Positions 51,038-59,885 of a DNA stretch of 64,000 bases are shown piece after piece. The stretch's first letter is position 1; each line of letters begins with the position of its first letter. The notes under the pieces were generated by a model. It did no database searches. It was not told the DNA's origin and saw nothing but the letters and a program-made list of their open reading frames with translations. The position numbers and the translations under genes are program-made. Source of the stretch: an uncultured Oscillospiraceae bacterium (lineage in GTDB: Bacteria; Bacillota; Clostridia; Oscillospirales; Acutalibacteraceae); NCBI GenBank assembly GCA_900546265.1, contig URCA01000005.1, forward strand, positions 62,001 to 126,000. Direction: 5' to 3'.

Positions 51038-51682
51038 TTAGAAAAACACATCCCCGCTTTTTCCATACAGCTCCAGGCGCGTTACCTGAAAGTGGATAGC
51101 CTCCCGGCCGGTCAACTGCCGCAGAGCGGTTGCTAGCAGCGCGGGGTTTATTGTGTTATCGCTGCTGCAGGGCAAGACCGTTTCCATGACGCAGCCGTCC
51201 TCCGCTTCCCTCAAGCTTACATCGGACAGAGCCGGCTTGATATCCACGGTCTTCATGGTTTTCTTTTTGGTGCGCTTCTCTACGAGGATCTCATCCTGCT
51301 CCAGAAGCCGGCGAACCTCCTCCGGCAAACAGGAAAACGTCAAACGATAACGAGCGGCCGCCAGCTCCCCCGGCTTCATACGCGCCTCGTTAGCCTCCAG
51401 GACGGTCAGCCCTTCCGGCATCACGGCGTTCAGCCGGGAGACCAGCTCTTCCATGGGCATGTCCTCCTCCAGCCGGAAATCCATGCATTCCCGCAGCCCC
51501 TCATATCCCAGGGACAGCGGCGCGGCAAAGGTCACGTAAGGGTGGCGATTAAAGCCTTCGGTATACCACAGCGGAATTTCCGCCCGACGCAGCGCCCGAA
51601 TCATGGCGCGATTCAAATCCAGATGAGAAATATATTTTGCCCGTCCGGTTTTGGAAAAGCGGATTCTAACGGTTTTCAACAC
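51038..51682 (-). CDS. DUF2344 / radical SAM-linked protein (TIGR03936-type)
   Basis: A 214-residue protein of the family found beside, or fused to, B12-binding radical SAM proteins. VRIRFSKTGRAKYISHLDLNRAMIRALRRAEIPLWYTEGFNRHPYVTFAAPLSLG is the typical N-terminal pattern. It overlaps the radical SAM gene upstream by 17 bases. The pair probably acts together; its substrate is unknown, with RNA modification one idea for this family. Confidence 0.9.
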   Translation of the reverse strand: MLKTVRIRFSKTGRAKYISHLDLNRAMIRALRRAEIPLWYTEGFNRHPYVTFAAPLSLGYEGLRECMDFRLEEDMPMEELVSRLNAVMPEGLTVLEANEARMKPGELAAARYRLTFSCLPEEVRRLLEQDEILVEKRTKKKTMKTVDIKPALSDVSLREAEDGCVMETVLPCSSDNTINPALLATALRQLTGREAIHFQVTRLELYGKSGDVFF

Positions 51683-53507
51683 AGACGCCTCCCTTCCAGC
51701 AGGCGGCGCCGCAGCCGGAACAGGCTTGCCGGCAGTTGGGCGTCGTGACGCTCTGGCGGGCCTTCTCGCTCTCCTTCTTCAGGAAAGCCTTGGTAACGCC
51801 GTAATCCAGATGATCCCAGGGAAGAATCTCCTCATAGGAGCGGCGGCGATTGGCATAAAAGGCCGGCTCTACCCCCAAATCGGCGAACACCTGCATCCAG
51901 GTGGCGAAATCAAAATGCTCCGACCAAGAGTCCAGATGACAGCCCCGGCGGTAAGCTTCTTCAATGACTGCACATAAGCGGCGATCCCCCCGGGCGAATA
52001 CCGCTTCCAGAAAGCTGGTTTCCGCTTCATGCCAACTTAGCGAAATCTTCTTGGTGGTCACCGAGGCGACCAGATGCTTCTGCTTGGCGCGCAGCTCTTC
52101 CATCGTATCCTGCGGTTCCCACTGGAAGGGCGTAAACGGCTTGGGCACAAAACAACTGGCGCTGATGGAGACGGTCACGCCTTTCCCCTTGGGCTTGTCC
52201 GGGTTGGCGTAGTACAGATTGACTATCTGCTGCCCGAGCCGGGCAATTCCCTCGATGTCCTCCAGGGTTTCCGTGGGCAGCCCCATCATAAAGTACAGCT
52301 TAACCGCCGTCCAGCCTCCGGCAAAAGCCTTGCGGGACGTCTCCAGGATTTCCTCCTCAGTCACATTTTTATTGATGGCGTCCCGCAGGCGCTGAGTTCC
52401 CGCCTCCGGCGCGAACGTCAGGCCGCTGCGGCGCAGAACATTCAGCTGATTGGCCAGCTCCTCGGAAAAGCCGTCCACCCGCAGGGAGGGCAGCGAGATA
52501 TTGGTATGCTCCTTCTCCGCCCAGTCCAGCAGGCGTGGAAGCAGCTCCTCCAGGCGGGAATAGTCGCTGGTGGACAGGGAGGATAGGGAAAATTCCTCGT
52601 AGCCGGTGGAGGCGCACAGCGCCCGGCTTTGGGCGTCGATGACCTCGGGAGATTTTTCACGGACCGGCCGATAAATAAAGCCAGCCTGGCAGAAACGGCA
52701 GCCGCGGATGCAGCCGCGAAAAATCTCGCTCATGGCCCGATCGTGCACAATATCCAGAAAAGGCACGACAAAATATTCCGGGAAGTACACGGCGTCCATA
52801 TCGGCGATGATCCGCTTGCGCACCCGGGAGGGCGCTCCGTCCAGCGGCCGCACAGCCTCGATGGTACCGTCCGCCCGGTAGCTCACCTCGTACAACGAAG
52901 GGACGTATACTCCCTCGATTTGCGCGGCATCGCGTAAAAATGCCGCCTTATGAAAGCCCGCAGCCTTATGCCGGCGGTAGAGGGCCATCAGCTCCAGGTT
53001 GACCTCTTCGCCCTCTCCTAAAGTGAACAGGTCAAAAAAATCCACCAGCGGCTCCGGATTGCAGGCGCAGGGGCCGCCGCCGATAACCAGCGGGCAATCG
53101 TCTCCCCTATCCGCCGCCCGCAGGGGCAGCCCCGCTAAATCGAGCATATGCAGGATCGTGGTAAAACTCAATTCATACTGCAGCGTAAAACCGATAAAGT
53201 CAAAATCAGCGATAGGCTCCCGGCTCTCCAGGCCAAAAAGCGCCACGCCGTTTTCCCTCATCTGCTGCTCCATATCCGTATCCGGCGCGAACACCCGCTC
53301 GCACCAGATATCCTCCTGCGCATTCAGCAAACCGTACAGCAGCTTCATACCAAGATGGGACATGCCCACCTCATACAAATCCGGAAAGGCAAAGGCGAAC
53401 CGGATAGCCACGGCGTTTTTATCTTTTACCACACTGTTCAGTTCTCCGCCGGTATATCTGCCAGGCTTTTGTACCTGCATAAATATGTTTTCGAGCTCTG
53501 AATTCAT
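51666..53507 (-). CDS. B12-binding-domain radical SAM protein (TIGR03960-type)
   Basis: A 613-residue radical SAM enzyme. The N-terminal ~200 residues form a B12-binding-like Rossmann domain (FAFPDLYEVGMSHLGMKLLYG), and the radical SAM barrel has FRGCIRGCRFCQAGF, CX3CX2C, at about residues 265-275. The C-terminal tail is Cys-rich (CRQACSGCGAACW), perhaps a second Fe-S site. The ATG at 53507 follows GGGAGA; an ATG five codons earlier is less well placed. It is conserved with the DUF2344 gene that follows; function not established. Confidence 0.92.
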   Translation of the reverse strand: MNSELENIFMQVQKPGRYTGGELNSVVKDKNAVAIRFAFAFPDLYEVGMSHLGMKLLYGLLNAQEDIWCERVFAPDTDMEQQMRENGVALFGLESREPIADFDFIGFTLQYELSFTTILHMLDLAGLPLRAADRGDDCPLVIGGGPCACNPEPLVDFFDLFTLGEGEEVNLELMALYRRHKAAGFHKAAFLRDAAQIEGVYVPSLYEVSYRADGTIEAVRPLDGAPSRVRKRIIADMDAVYFPEYFVVPFLDIVHDRAMSEIFRGCIRGCRFCQAGFIYRPVREKSPEVIDAQSRALCASTGYEEFSLSSLSTSDYSRLEELLPRLLDWAEKEHTNISLPSLRVDGFSEELANQLNVLRRSGLTFAPEAGTQRLRDAINKNVTEEEILETSRKAFAGGWTAVKLYFMMGLPTETLEDIEGIARLGQQIVNLYYANPDKPKGKGVTVSISASCFVPKPFTPFQWEPQDTMEELRAKQKHLVASVTTKKISLSWHEAETSFLEAVFARGDRRLCAVIEEAYRRGCHLDSWSEHFDFATWMQVFADLGVEPAFYANRRRSYEEILPWDHLDYGVTKAFLKKESEKARQSVTTPNCRQACSGCGAACWKGGVCVENR

Positions 53508-53551
53508 CCGATTGTCTCCCATCCTACTGCTTGATTGGCTTCGAGTTCTCT

Positions 53552-53580
53552 ATTATACCGGAAAACTTCCCGGAATGCAA
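53552..53580 (-). promoter_or_regulatory. Promoter of the B12-radical SAM gene
   Basis: TATAAT (53552-53557) on the minus strand with TTGCAT (53575-53580) 17 bases upstream. The -35 match is only partial, but the -10 box is perfect. Confidence 0.55.
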
Positions 53581-53605
53581 ACCTCGATCGAAAGGGGCAA
53601 AACCA

Positions 53606-54040
53606 TCACGGCGTTTGAAATTCTCCGCTCTCCGTTTCAAAAGGCCAGTCCACAATGCCTCCGAAATCATATACCTGCTGATAGCCGAGCGAAACCAGCG
53701 TTTCGGAGGCCTGGCGGCTTCGCACCCCGGTGCGGCAATAGACAAGGAGCACGGCGTCTTTTACCGGCAGACGCTTTGCCGCTTGTTCCTTCAGCGTTTC
53801 ATTTGTTACGAGAATGGCGCCTGGAATATGATTCTCTTCGTATTCCTCCGCCCGCCGTACATCCACGATGGTTACGCCGCCGGCATCCATCCGGTCTTTC
53901 GCCTCTTCGGGAGTGATTTTGTGATAAGCCGCGGACGAGATATGGACGGACACTTCGCCGCTGGACGTCACAGGCCGCGCCGTGCATCCGCTGAACAGTC
54001 CGACGACCATACAGAGAGCCGCCGCCCATTGCCGTTTCAT
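53606..54040 (-). CDS. Rhodanese-domain lipoprotein
   Basis: A 144-residue exported rhodanese-fold protein. The signal peptide ends in a lipobox LFSGCTA with Cys19 as the likely lipid anchor. The rhodanese domain (about 42-138) has VDVRRAEEYEENHIPGAI and the active loop YCRTGVRSRQ. It would act outside the membrane on sulfane sulfur, cyanide or thiols; no substrate is shown. It follows the nine-PAS kinase by three bases, so it belongs to the signalling operon. It is the third rhodanese domain gene in the window. Confidence 0.88.
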   Translation of the reverse strand: MKRQWAAALCMVVGLFSGCTARPVTSSGEVSVHISSAAYHKITPEEAKDRMDAGGVTIVDVRRAEEYEENHIPGAILVTNETLKEQAAKRLPVKDAVLLVYCRTGVRSRQASETLVSLGYQQVYDFGGIVDWPFETESGEFQTP

Positions 54041-54043
54041 GGT

Positions 54044-57000
54044 TCACTCTCCCTTTCTGTCCAGTACGGTATACAGAGTGTTCTGCAGCACGTCCACATC
54101 TATAGGCTTTGCCACATGGGCGGTCATGCCGACGTCCAGGGAGGCCTGAACATCCTCAGCAAACGCGTTGGCTGTCATGGCAATAATGGGAATGTCTGCC
54201 GCGTCGTCTCGGTCCATTTTTCGAATGACCTTGGTCGCCTCATAGCCGTTCATTACCGGCATTTGGATATCCATCAGAATCGCATCAAAGGTCTGGGACG
54301 GAGCCGCCTGAAATGTCCGGACCGCTTGTCTGCCATCGGGTCTGACGATGGATTCGGCTCCCAGCATACTTAACAATTCCGTAAGGATTTCCGCGTTGAT
54401 GGCGTTATCCTCCACCACAAGAAACCGACGGCCGGCCAAGCCCTGCTTGCGTGCCGCTCCAAACGATTCCGCCATCGCTTCCGGATGGATCCTCTCCTTT
54501 GCCTGTGATATTTCGCATTCCAGTTCCACGCGGAAAATGGTGCCCCGGTTTACCTGGCTTTCCACAGAAATATCGCCTTCCATTAAGTCTACAAGCCCCT
54601 TGGTGATGCTGAGGCCAAGGCCGGTCCCCTCGACCCGCGTGACGCTGGAATTGCGGGCAAACGGATCGAACAGGTGCGCGATAAACCCCTCCGACATACC
54701 GATCCCCGTATCGCTGACGGTGAACCGAAAGCGGGCGGCGGTCACTTTTTTCGGCTCCAGTTCCTCAATGAGGAAATCCACACGGCCGCCTTCCGGCGTA
54801 AACTTGATGGCGTTGCTGAGAATATTGATGAAAATTTGATTGATGCGCAGCGGATCGCCCAAAACATATGGGTGCCGCAGCTGTTCGACCTGCACCGAAA
54901 AATTCAAGCCGGCCTCTTTGGCCTGAGGCGTCATCATGACCGATAGCTGATTCAGCAGTTCGGGAATCGCTATAGGAATCTGGTTCAAAAGGATTTTGGA
55001 CTGTTCAATTTTGCTCATGTCCAGGACGTCATTGATAAGACTGAGCAGATGTTTGGAGGAAACAGAGATTTTCTGCAGGCAGTCCGCGATTCGCTCCTTG
55101 TCGTCCAAATGCGCGACGGCCAGCATCGTCATGCCGATAATAGCGTTCATCGGGGTGCGAATATCGTGGCTCATGGCGGACAGAAAATCGCTCTTCGCGC
55201 GGTTCGCTTTCTTGGCCTCCATAAGCGCATGCTCCAACGAGCGTTTTGCGTTTCTCTCAGCCGTCAGCATATCGGTGACATCCGCCTGCACCAAGCAGAC
55301 CGTCCGGTGGTTTTCGTCTCCCCACAGCACATTGATTTGTTTATACCGCATCCCTTTATCCGACCGATAAGGAAAAACGAAGTCGTACCCTGCCGGCTGC
55401 TCCGCCAGCCTCTGAAGCATCGTTTCCAAGCGAAACTGTTTTTGCACCTCTTCCCTGTCCGCCTCCACGCCGTAGCGCATAGAAAAGCTTTTAACCTCCT
55501 CGCCATAATGTTCCATCAAATACGGCGATAGATTTTCCAGCACCGTACGCCTGGTATACAGGGTAAAGCGATCGCTGCCGACATGAATAAATCCCGCCAG
55601 TTCAAACGTATAGGCGATCATATTCAGCAGTCCCTGCTGCTCGCGTACGGAATCCGTAATATCGATGCGCACCAGACAAACCCGTCCAATCCGCAGATCC
55701 ACTTCGGAAACCGTCATATTCTTGGTGCGGATATCCCCCTGCTCATCCACCATGGAAAAAGAAAACGTATAGGACCCTTTTTCCTTCAGTCTGCGCTTGA
55801 TTTCACACGGCTCCAAAGCGCGGGCATACCGTTCCCTATCCTTCGGCACCAAGGAAGACTGCAGCATGCCGGCCATGTGCTCGGAATGCTTGCCCTGAGA
55901 AGCGGGCACACAGTTCGCTTTTTTATTGCAGGTTAAAATCGTATAGGTATCCTGCTCCAGATTCAAATCGATGACAAAATCGTAGTTGGTAACAGACAAT
56001 TGGTGCAGGATCCGATCGGAAATGGTCTGCTCTGTCACATCCGTGACGGTGAGAATACCCGTGATATCCCCGGTGTCGGGAGTCTCTACAAGGATGACCT
56101 TGAACTGCACATACCGTCCTTTTTCCTCCTGCGGCAGTTTTATAAAGCACGTGAGGATCTGTTCCGTGTCCTTCCTCGCGAACGCCGCCAAAGCCGGCTC
56201 ATTGAGATACATGTTCAAAAAGGTCTGCCGTTCCGCCTCGTCCACAATCAAGCCAGCAATCCCTTGAAAAAACTCCTGCCGTGCGAGCCCGAAGGTATCC
56301 AGAAGGGCAGAATGGGTGTAATCGATAATTTCGTAAATCCGGTTCTGCGTCACATTGCAGTGCCCGACGATCAAAGCGTTAGGGCCCGGCTTGCGATAAT
56401 GCTGCAAAATCAGATCGTTATACTGCTGGCGGATCCGTTCTTGCTCCTCCCGCTCCTTGGTCATGTCATGATAGGCCGCATATACCCGGCCATCGCCGCC
56501 CTCATTCTGTATCATGGTCAAGGTGTTTTTGACCCAGATATACCCATCGTCGCCCTTGCGCAGGCGATACACAATCTCGCAATGATTTTCGCCGCTGGCG
56601 ATGTAAGCCGCCATTTGCTCATTCACTGCGGCACAGTCGTCCGGATGCACGCCCGCCATGGCGTCCTTTTTATAGATACGCCACGCTTCCTCCAGCGTCA
56701 CCCCGGTCATCTGCGCGAAACCGTCCGACAGGAACTCCGGAATCAGGCTCCCGTCTTTTTCATAGCGAACCACGGCGACTCCGCCGGGCAGATTTTTCAC
56801 AATCGTTTGGAAATACTGCTCCAGCCGCTCCTTCTCTTTTCGGGTGTTGACCTCTTCCGTCGTATCCCGAACATATTTGACATATGCTGGAATACCGTTC
56901 CATTCGGTCTCCCGGAAGCGCGTGACATAGAACCGATCCGTTTTGGCGACCGGCATTTTGTGCTCCGTTCCATCCGGCAGCTGACTATTCAGGGTGCAAA

Positions 57001-58684
57001 ACGAGCAGGGAGCGGTTTTGCCGTGCAGCGCGGCGTAGCATTTCTGCCCAACTCTGTCGCCACCGTGCAGAAAAAGGTCCTTGGATTCGTTCACATAAAG
57101 CAAATCGTAATTCTGCTTATCGATGACATAGATGCCGTCCGCCGTCTCGTTGGCGATGCTTTGGAAGAGCCGGGTTTCGGAAGACATACCGGTAAACACT
57201 GCGTAAAACCGCATGGAGTCGGACAATGGCCCCATCCGTCTGCCATTGAGATGAATCCAAATCAAATGCCCGTCTTTATGCCGCATCCGATAGGAAACAT
57301 CCAGCACATCGCCGTTCGTCAGCACCGCCTGAATGACCGCGAACACCCGCTTCCTATCTGGCTCATAAATCAGTTCGAACGCATCGCCGCGCACTACCTC
57401 TTCATACTCCTGCCGGGTATAGCCGGAAAGCGCTACCACGCCGTCCGAATAGTACGTGGGAAGGAAACGCTTCCCCTCGATCCGATAGCTGGCGATCCCA
57501 CCGGGAATAGAATTCACCAGATGATCCATCTCCAGCTGAGCTTCCTTGCTGTCGGTGATATTGTGAAACACGCAGTGCAGCAACGGGCAGCCCTCATCCT
57601 CCCCGACCCATTTCATCTGCACCCGCACCCACACGATATGTCCATCCCGATGCTGCTTGCGAAACTCAAATTTCGCGATACCGTGACTCTGTATTACCTC
57701 CGCGGCCTTCGAGAGCACTATGGCGGCGTCCTCAACATATATCATCTCCGCCGCGTCTTGCTGAATCAGCTGCTGGTATTCCTCCGATGTGTAGCCCGTC
57801 AGCTGAGCCACGCCATCCGAAAAATAGGTGGTCTCAAAAATATCCGAAACCTTGTAAATCGCCACGCCCCCGGGGATGGCGTTAACGATATCCTGCATCT
57901 TTTCATTGGCGTCGATTAGTTCGCGTTCCAGACGCATCCGTTCACTGACGTCGCTGTACACACCATATAGCAGCTTGCTGCCGTCGTCCTGCGCCTTAAC
58001 GGACCCCTCTAGATGGATCCAGCAAAATGCGGCACGCCGATCGTTCCATATCCGATAGGTCTGATCCACCAGCGCGCCGCTGCGGACTGCTTCCACGATA
58101 CCGATCCGCAGGCGTTCAACCTCATCCGGATGAACACCCAAAAAAGTGGTTTCCCGTTCGATGGAACGAATGTGTTCATCGGAATATCCCATGATCTCAT
58201 AAAATGCCGGATTATGAAACACCGGCGTAATCTGTTCGCCATTGAACCGGTAGACGCTTAATCCACACGGAATGCTGCTGAAGGTCGCCTGCAGTTCTTC
58301 CCGGAGGGTTTCGCTTCGCTCCTGCTCCCGCTTCTTTTCCGTCACGTCCAAACCGTATTCGATATGCGCCGGCCTGCCATCCCAATCGATAATTTTCCCA
58401 CTGAGCTGGTAGACGCGTCGATGAACGGGATGATAAAACTCCCGAACCAGCAACTCGGCGTCCGACATACTGCTCATGCGACAAAATGGACAGGGCTTCT
58501 CATATCCCGCCGCCTGGTAACATGTGGTGCCGGGAATGCCTGCGCCCCTGCAAAGTGTTTTTCTGGCCAATCGGTTCGCATACAGCAATTCCCAGGATTC
58601 TAACGCGCTGACATAAACCGCCACCGGCGCGTTATCCAGAACGGCCGTCATCTGAGCTACAGAGAGGGGATTGCTCTGCGCCAT
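54044..58684 (-). CDS. Soluble hybrid histidine kinase with about nine PAS modules
   Basis: A 1546-residue hybrid kinase without membrane helices. PAS-like modules run in series to about residue 1140: 1-115, 130-250, 262-380, 388-500, 508-615, 625-745, 755-885, 895-1015 and 1025-1135. The first and fifth carry a matching CY-x8-PCxFC motif (Cys55/65/68 and Cys549/560/563), which could bind metal or a cofactor. The kinase core has DFLSAMSHDIRTPMN with His1173, N-box FINILSNAIKFTPEGG, and G-boxes DTGIGM and GTGLGLSI. The receiver (1418-1535) has Asp1472 in LMDIQMPVMNG. The Hpt gene ends three bases upstream, completing a phosphorelay. Signals are unknown; intracellular redox is plausible. Confidence 0.92.
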   Translation of the reverse strand: MAQSNPLSVAQMTAVLDNAPVAVYVSALESWELLYANRLARKTLCRGAGIPGTTCYQAAGYEKPCPFCRMSSMSDAELLVREFYHPVHRRVYQLSGKIIDWDGRPAHIEYGLDVTEKKREQERSETLREELQATFSSIPCGLSVYRFNGEQITPVFHNPAFYEIMGYSDEHIRSIERETTFLGVHPDEVERLRIGIVEAVRSGALVDQTYRIWNDRRAAFCWIHLEGSVKAQDDGSKLLYGVYSDVSERMRLERELIDANEKMQDIVNAIPGGVAIYKVSDIFETTYFSDGVAQLTGYTSEEYQQLIQQDAAEMIYVEDAAIVLSKAAEVIQSHGIAKFEFRKQHRDGHIVWVRVQMKWVGEDEGCPLLHCVFHNITDSKEAQLEMDHLVNSIPGGIASYRIEGKRFLPTYYSDGVVALSGYTRQEYEEVVRGDAFELIYEPDRKRVFAVIQAVLTNGDVLDVSYRMRHKDGHLIWIHLNGRRMGPLSDSMRFYAVFTGMSSETRLFQSIANETADGIYVIDKQNYDLLYVNESKDLFLHGGDRVGQKCYAALHGKTAPCSFCTLNSQLPDGTEHKMPVAKTDRFYVTRFRETEWNGIPAYVKYVRDTTEEVNTRKEKERLEQYFQTIVKNLPGGVAVVRYEKDGSLIPEFLSDGFAQMTGVTLEEAWRIYKKDAMAGVHPDDCAAVNEQMAAYIASGENHCEIVYRLRKGDDGYIWVKNTLTMIQNEGGDGRVYAAYHDMTKEREEQERIRQQYNDLILQHYRKPGPNALIVGHCNVTQNRIYEIIDYTHSALLDTFGLARQEFFQGIAGLIVDEAERQTFLNMYLNEPALAAFARKDTEQILTCFIKLPQEEKGRYVQFKVILVETPDTGDITGILTVTDVTEQTISDRILHQLSVTNYDFVIDLNLEQDTYTILTCNKKANCVPASQGKHSEHMAGMLQSSLVPKDRERYARALEPCEIKRRLKEKGSYTFSFSMVDEQGDIRTKNMTVSEVDLRIGRVCLVRIDITDSVREQQGLLNMIAYTFELAGFIHVGSDRFTLYTRRTVLENLSPYLMEHYGEEVKSFSMRYGVEADREEVQKQFRLETMLQRLAEQPAGYDFVFPYRSDKGMRYKQINVLWGDENHRTVCLVQADVTDMLTAERNAKRSLEHALMEAKKANRAKSDFLSAMSHDIRTPMNAIIGMTMLAVAHLDDKERIADCLQKISVSSKHLLSLINDVLDMSKIEQSKILLNQIPIAIPELLNQLSVMMTPQAKEAGLNFSVQVEQLRHPYVLGDPLRINQIFINILSNAIKFTPEGGRVDFLIEELEPKKVTAARFRFTVSDTGIGMSEGFIAHLFDPFARNSSVTRVEGTGLGLSITKGLVDLMEGDISVESQVNRGTIFRVELECEISQAKERIHPEAMAESFGAARKQGLAGRRFLVVEDNAINAEILTELLSMLGAESIVRPDGRQAVRTFQAAPSQTFDAILMDIQMPVMNGYEATKVIRKMDRDDAADIPIIAMTANAFAEDVQASLDVGMTAHVAKPIDVDVLQNTLYTVLDRKGE

Positions 58685-58686
58685 AG

Positions 58687-59058
58687 CTATTCTCCTTCCC
58701 GCAGCTTCTTCCGAAGTGCCTCCGCTCTTTGGAATTCGGACTCAACCCTTTGATACAGAGCGGCATAATCGTCGCGGCATTCTCTGGAACGCAGCGGCTC
58801 CACGATTACGCAAACCGCCTCGTACAGCGGCGTCAACCCCATATTGCCCACAACGCCCTTGAGCGTATGAGCCGCCTCGAACGCAGCCGTATAGTCTCTA
58901 TTCGCCAGCGCCGCCCCCAGCTTCTGCATATTTTCGTCCTGAAACAGCATATCCAAAAGCTGAAGATACATGGCTTCATTGCCCATGAAGCGCGCCATGG
59001 TCGTATCGTAGTCCGCGCCGTAAGCTTCAAAAACATCCCGAAATGTCGGCATGATCAC
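58687..59058 (-). CDS. Hpt phosphotransfer protein
   Basis: A 123-residue single Hpt domain. FEAAHTLKGVVGNMGLTPL contains the phospho-accepting His in the H-x-x-K-G motif. I take the GTG at 59058 as start because it overlaps the ancestral stop of the upstream kinase (GTGA) and lies five bases after AGAGG; ATG at 59052 is the alternative. It likely shuttles phosphate between receivers of the hybrid kinases and the response regulator-EAL protein of the same operon. Confidence 0.88.
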   Translation of the reverse strand: MIMPTFRDVFEAYGADYDTTMARFMGNEAMYLQLLDMLFQDENMQKLGAALANRDYTAAFEAAHTLKGVVGNMGLTPLYEAVCVIVEPLRSRECRDDYAALYQRVESEFQRAEALRKKLREGE

Positions 59059-59817
59059 TCAAGCCTCTTTCCATTAATAAAATCGTATAACGTCTGATAC
59101 AGTCGTTCCGGCTCAATGGGCTTGGCCAGATGCGCGTTCATACCAGTCCATGCCCGGCATTTTCCAATCGATCAGGATGGTGTCGAAATATTGATGCTTA
59201 TCCCAGAGGATTCCGACGCGCTCAATCGCTTTCCGGCCGCTGTCCACCCATTCGGCCTGGATGCCGATTTCCTTGAGCGTGACCACCGTACTCTCGCAAA
59301 CCGCCACGTCGTCGTCCACCATCAGCGTCCGCATATGCGAAAAATTATAATCCCGCTTTTTCAGGTTGTGCCTCAGCTTTTCCTCTTCCGTGATGCCCAG
59401 CTTAACGTCCACAGTGAACGCGGTGCCGATCCCCTTTATGGAACGCACCGCGATACTGCCATCCATCATGTCGACGATGTTTTTGGAAATGGCCAAGCCG
59501 AGACCGGTGCCGCCGTACAGAGCGGTGGTGTCGGTGGATTCCTGGGAAAAGGGCTCGAAGATGTGAGGAAGGAACTCCTCGCTCATGCCGACACCGGTAT
59601 CGTTGACGATAAACCGTATAACCGCATCGTTTTTCGTTCTTTTTCGCTGGGCCGCCGAAAAGGTGACCTTTCCTCCCTCGCCTGTAAATTTGATAGCGTT
59701 GCTCAGAATATTGATGAGCACCTGTAAAAAAGACAGGGTTCCTTCTGCATCGCACTGCTCAAACCAGGAGCGGAAGAACGCTTGCACAGTCGATTCAGCC
59801 GCGTTTTGATGGTTCAT
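59055..59817 (-). pseudogene. Decayed hybrid histidine kinase with two internal deletions
   Basis: The gene starts at the ATG 59817 after GGGAGGA, with about 30 residues (ending AEGTLSFL) that look like the beginning of an N-terminal sensor module. It then jumps directly into the middle of a kinase ATPase domain (QVLINILSNAIKF, DTGVGM, GTGLGLAI), so sensor and His domain are missing. A receiver follows (MVDDDVAV, phospho-acceptor in LIDWKMPGMD) and breaks off; after a one-base frame change the true receiver end (GMNAHLAKPIEPERLYQTLYDF) runs to the stop at 59055. The intact frame alone gives a 234-residue product ending at 59113. It has no phospho-accepting His and cannot be a working kinase. 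Confidence 0.8.
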
Positions 59818-59885
59818 CGGTTTTCGTCCTCCCATGACTGCCAAAATGGACACATCACGGCCTGCTGGCCGGATAGCCAACGAAA

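Noticed and set aside
56000..57919. 639-codon frame opposite the PAS kinase
   Set aside because: Antisense shadow; the minus-strand gene has many intact PAS and kinase motifs.
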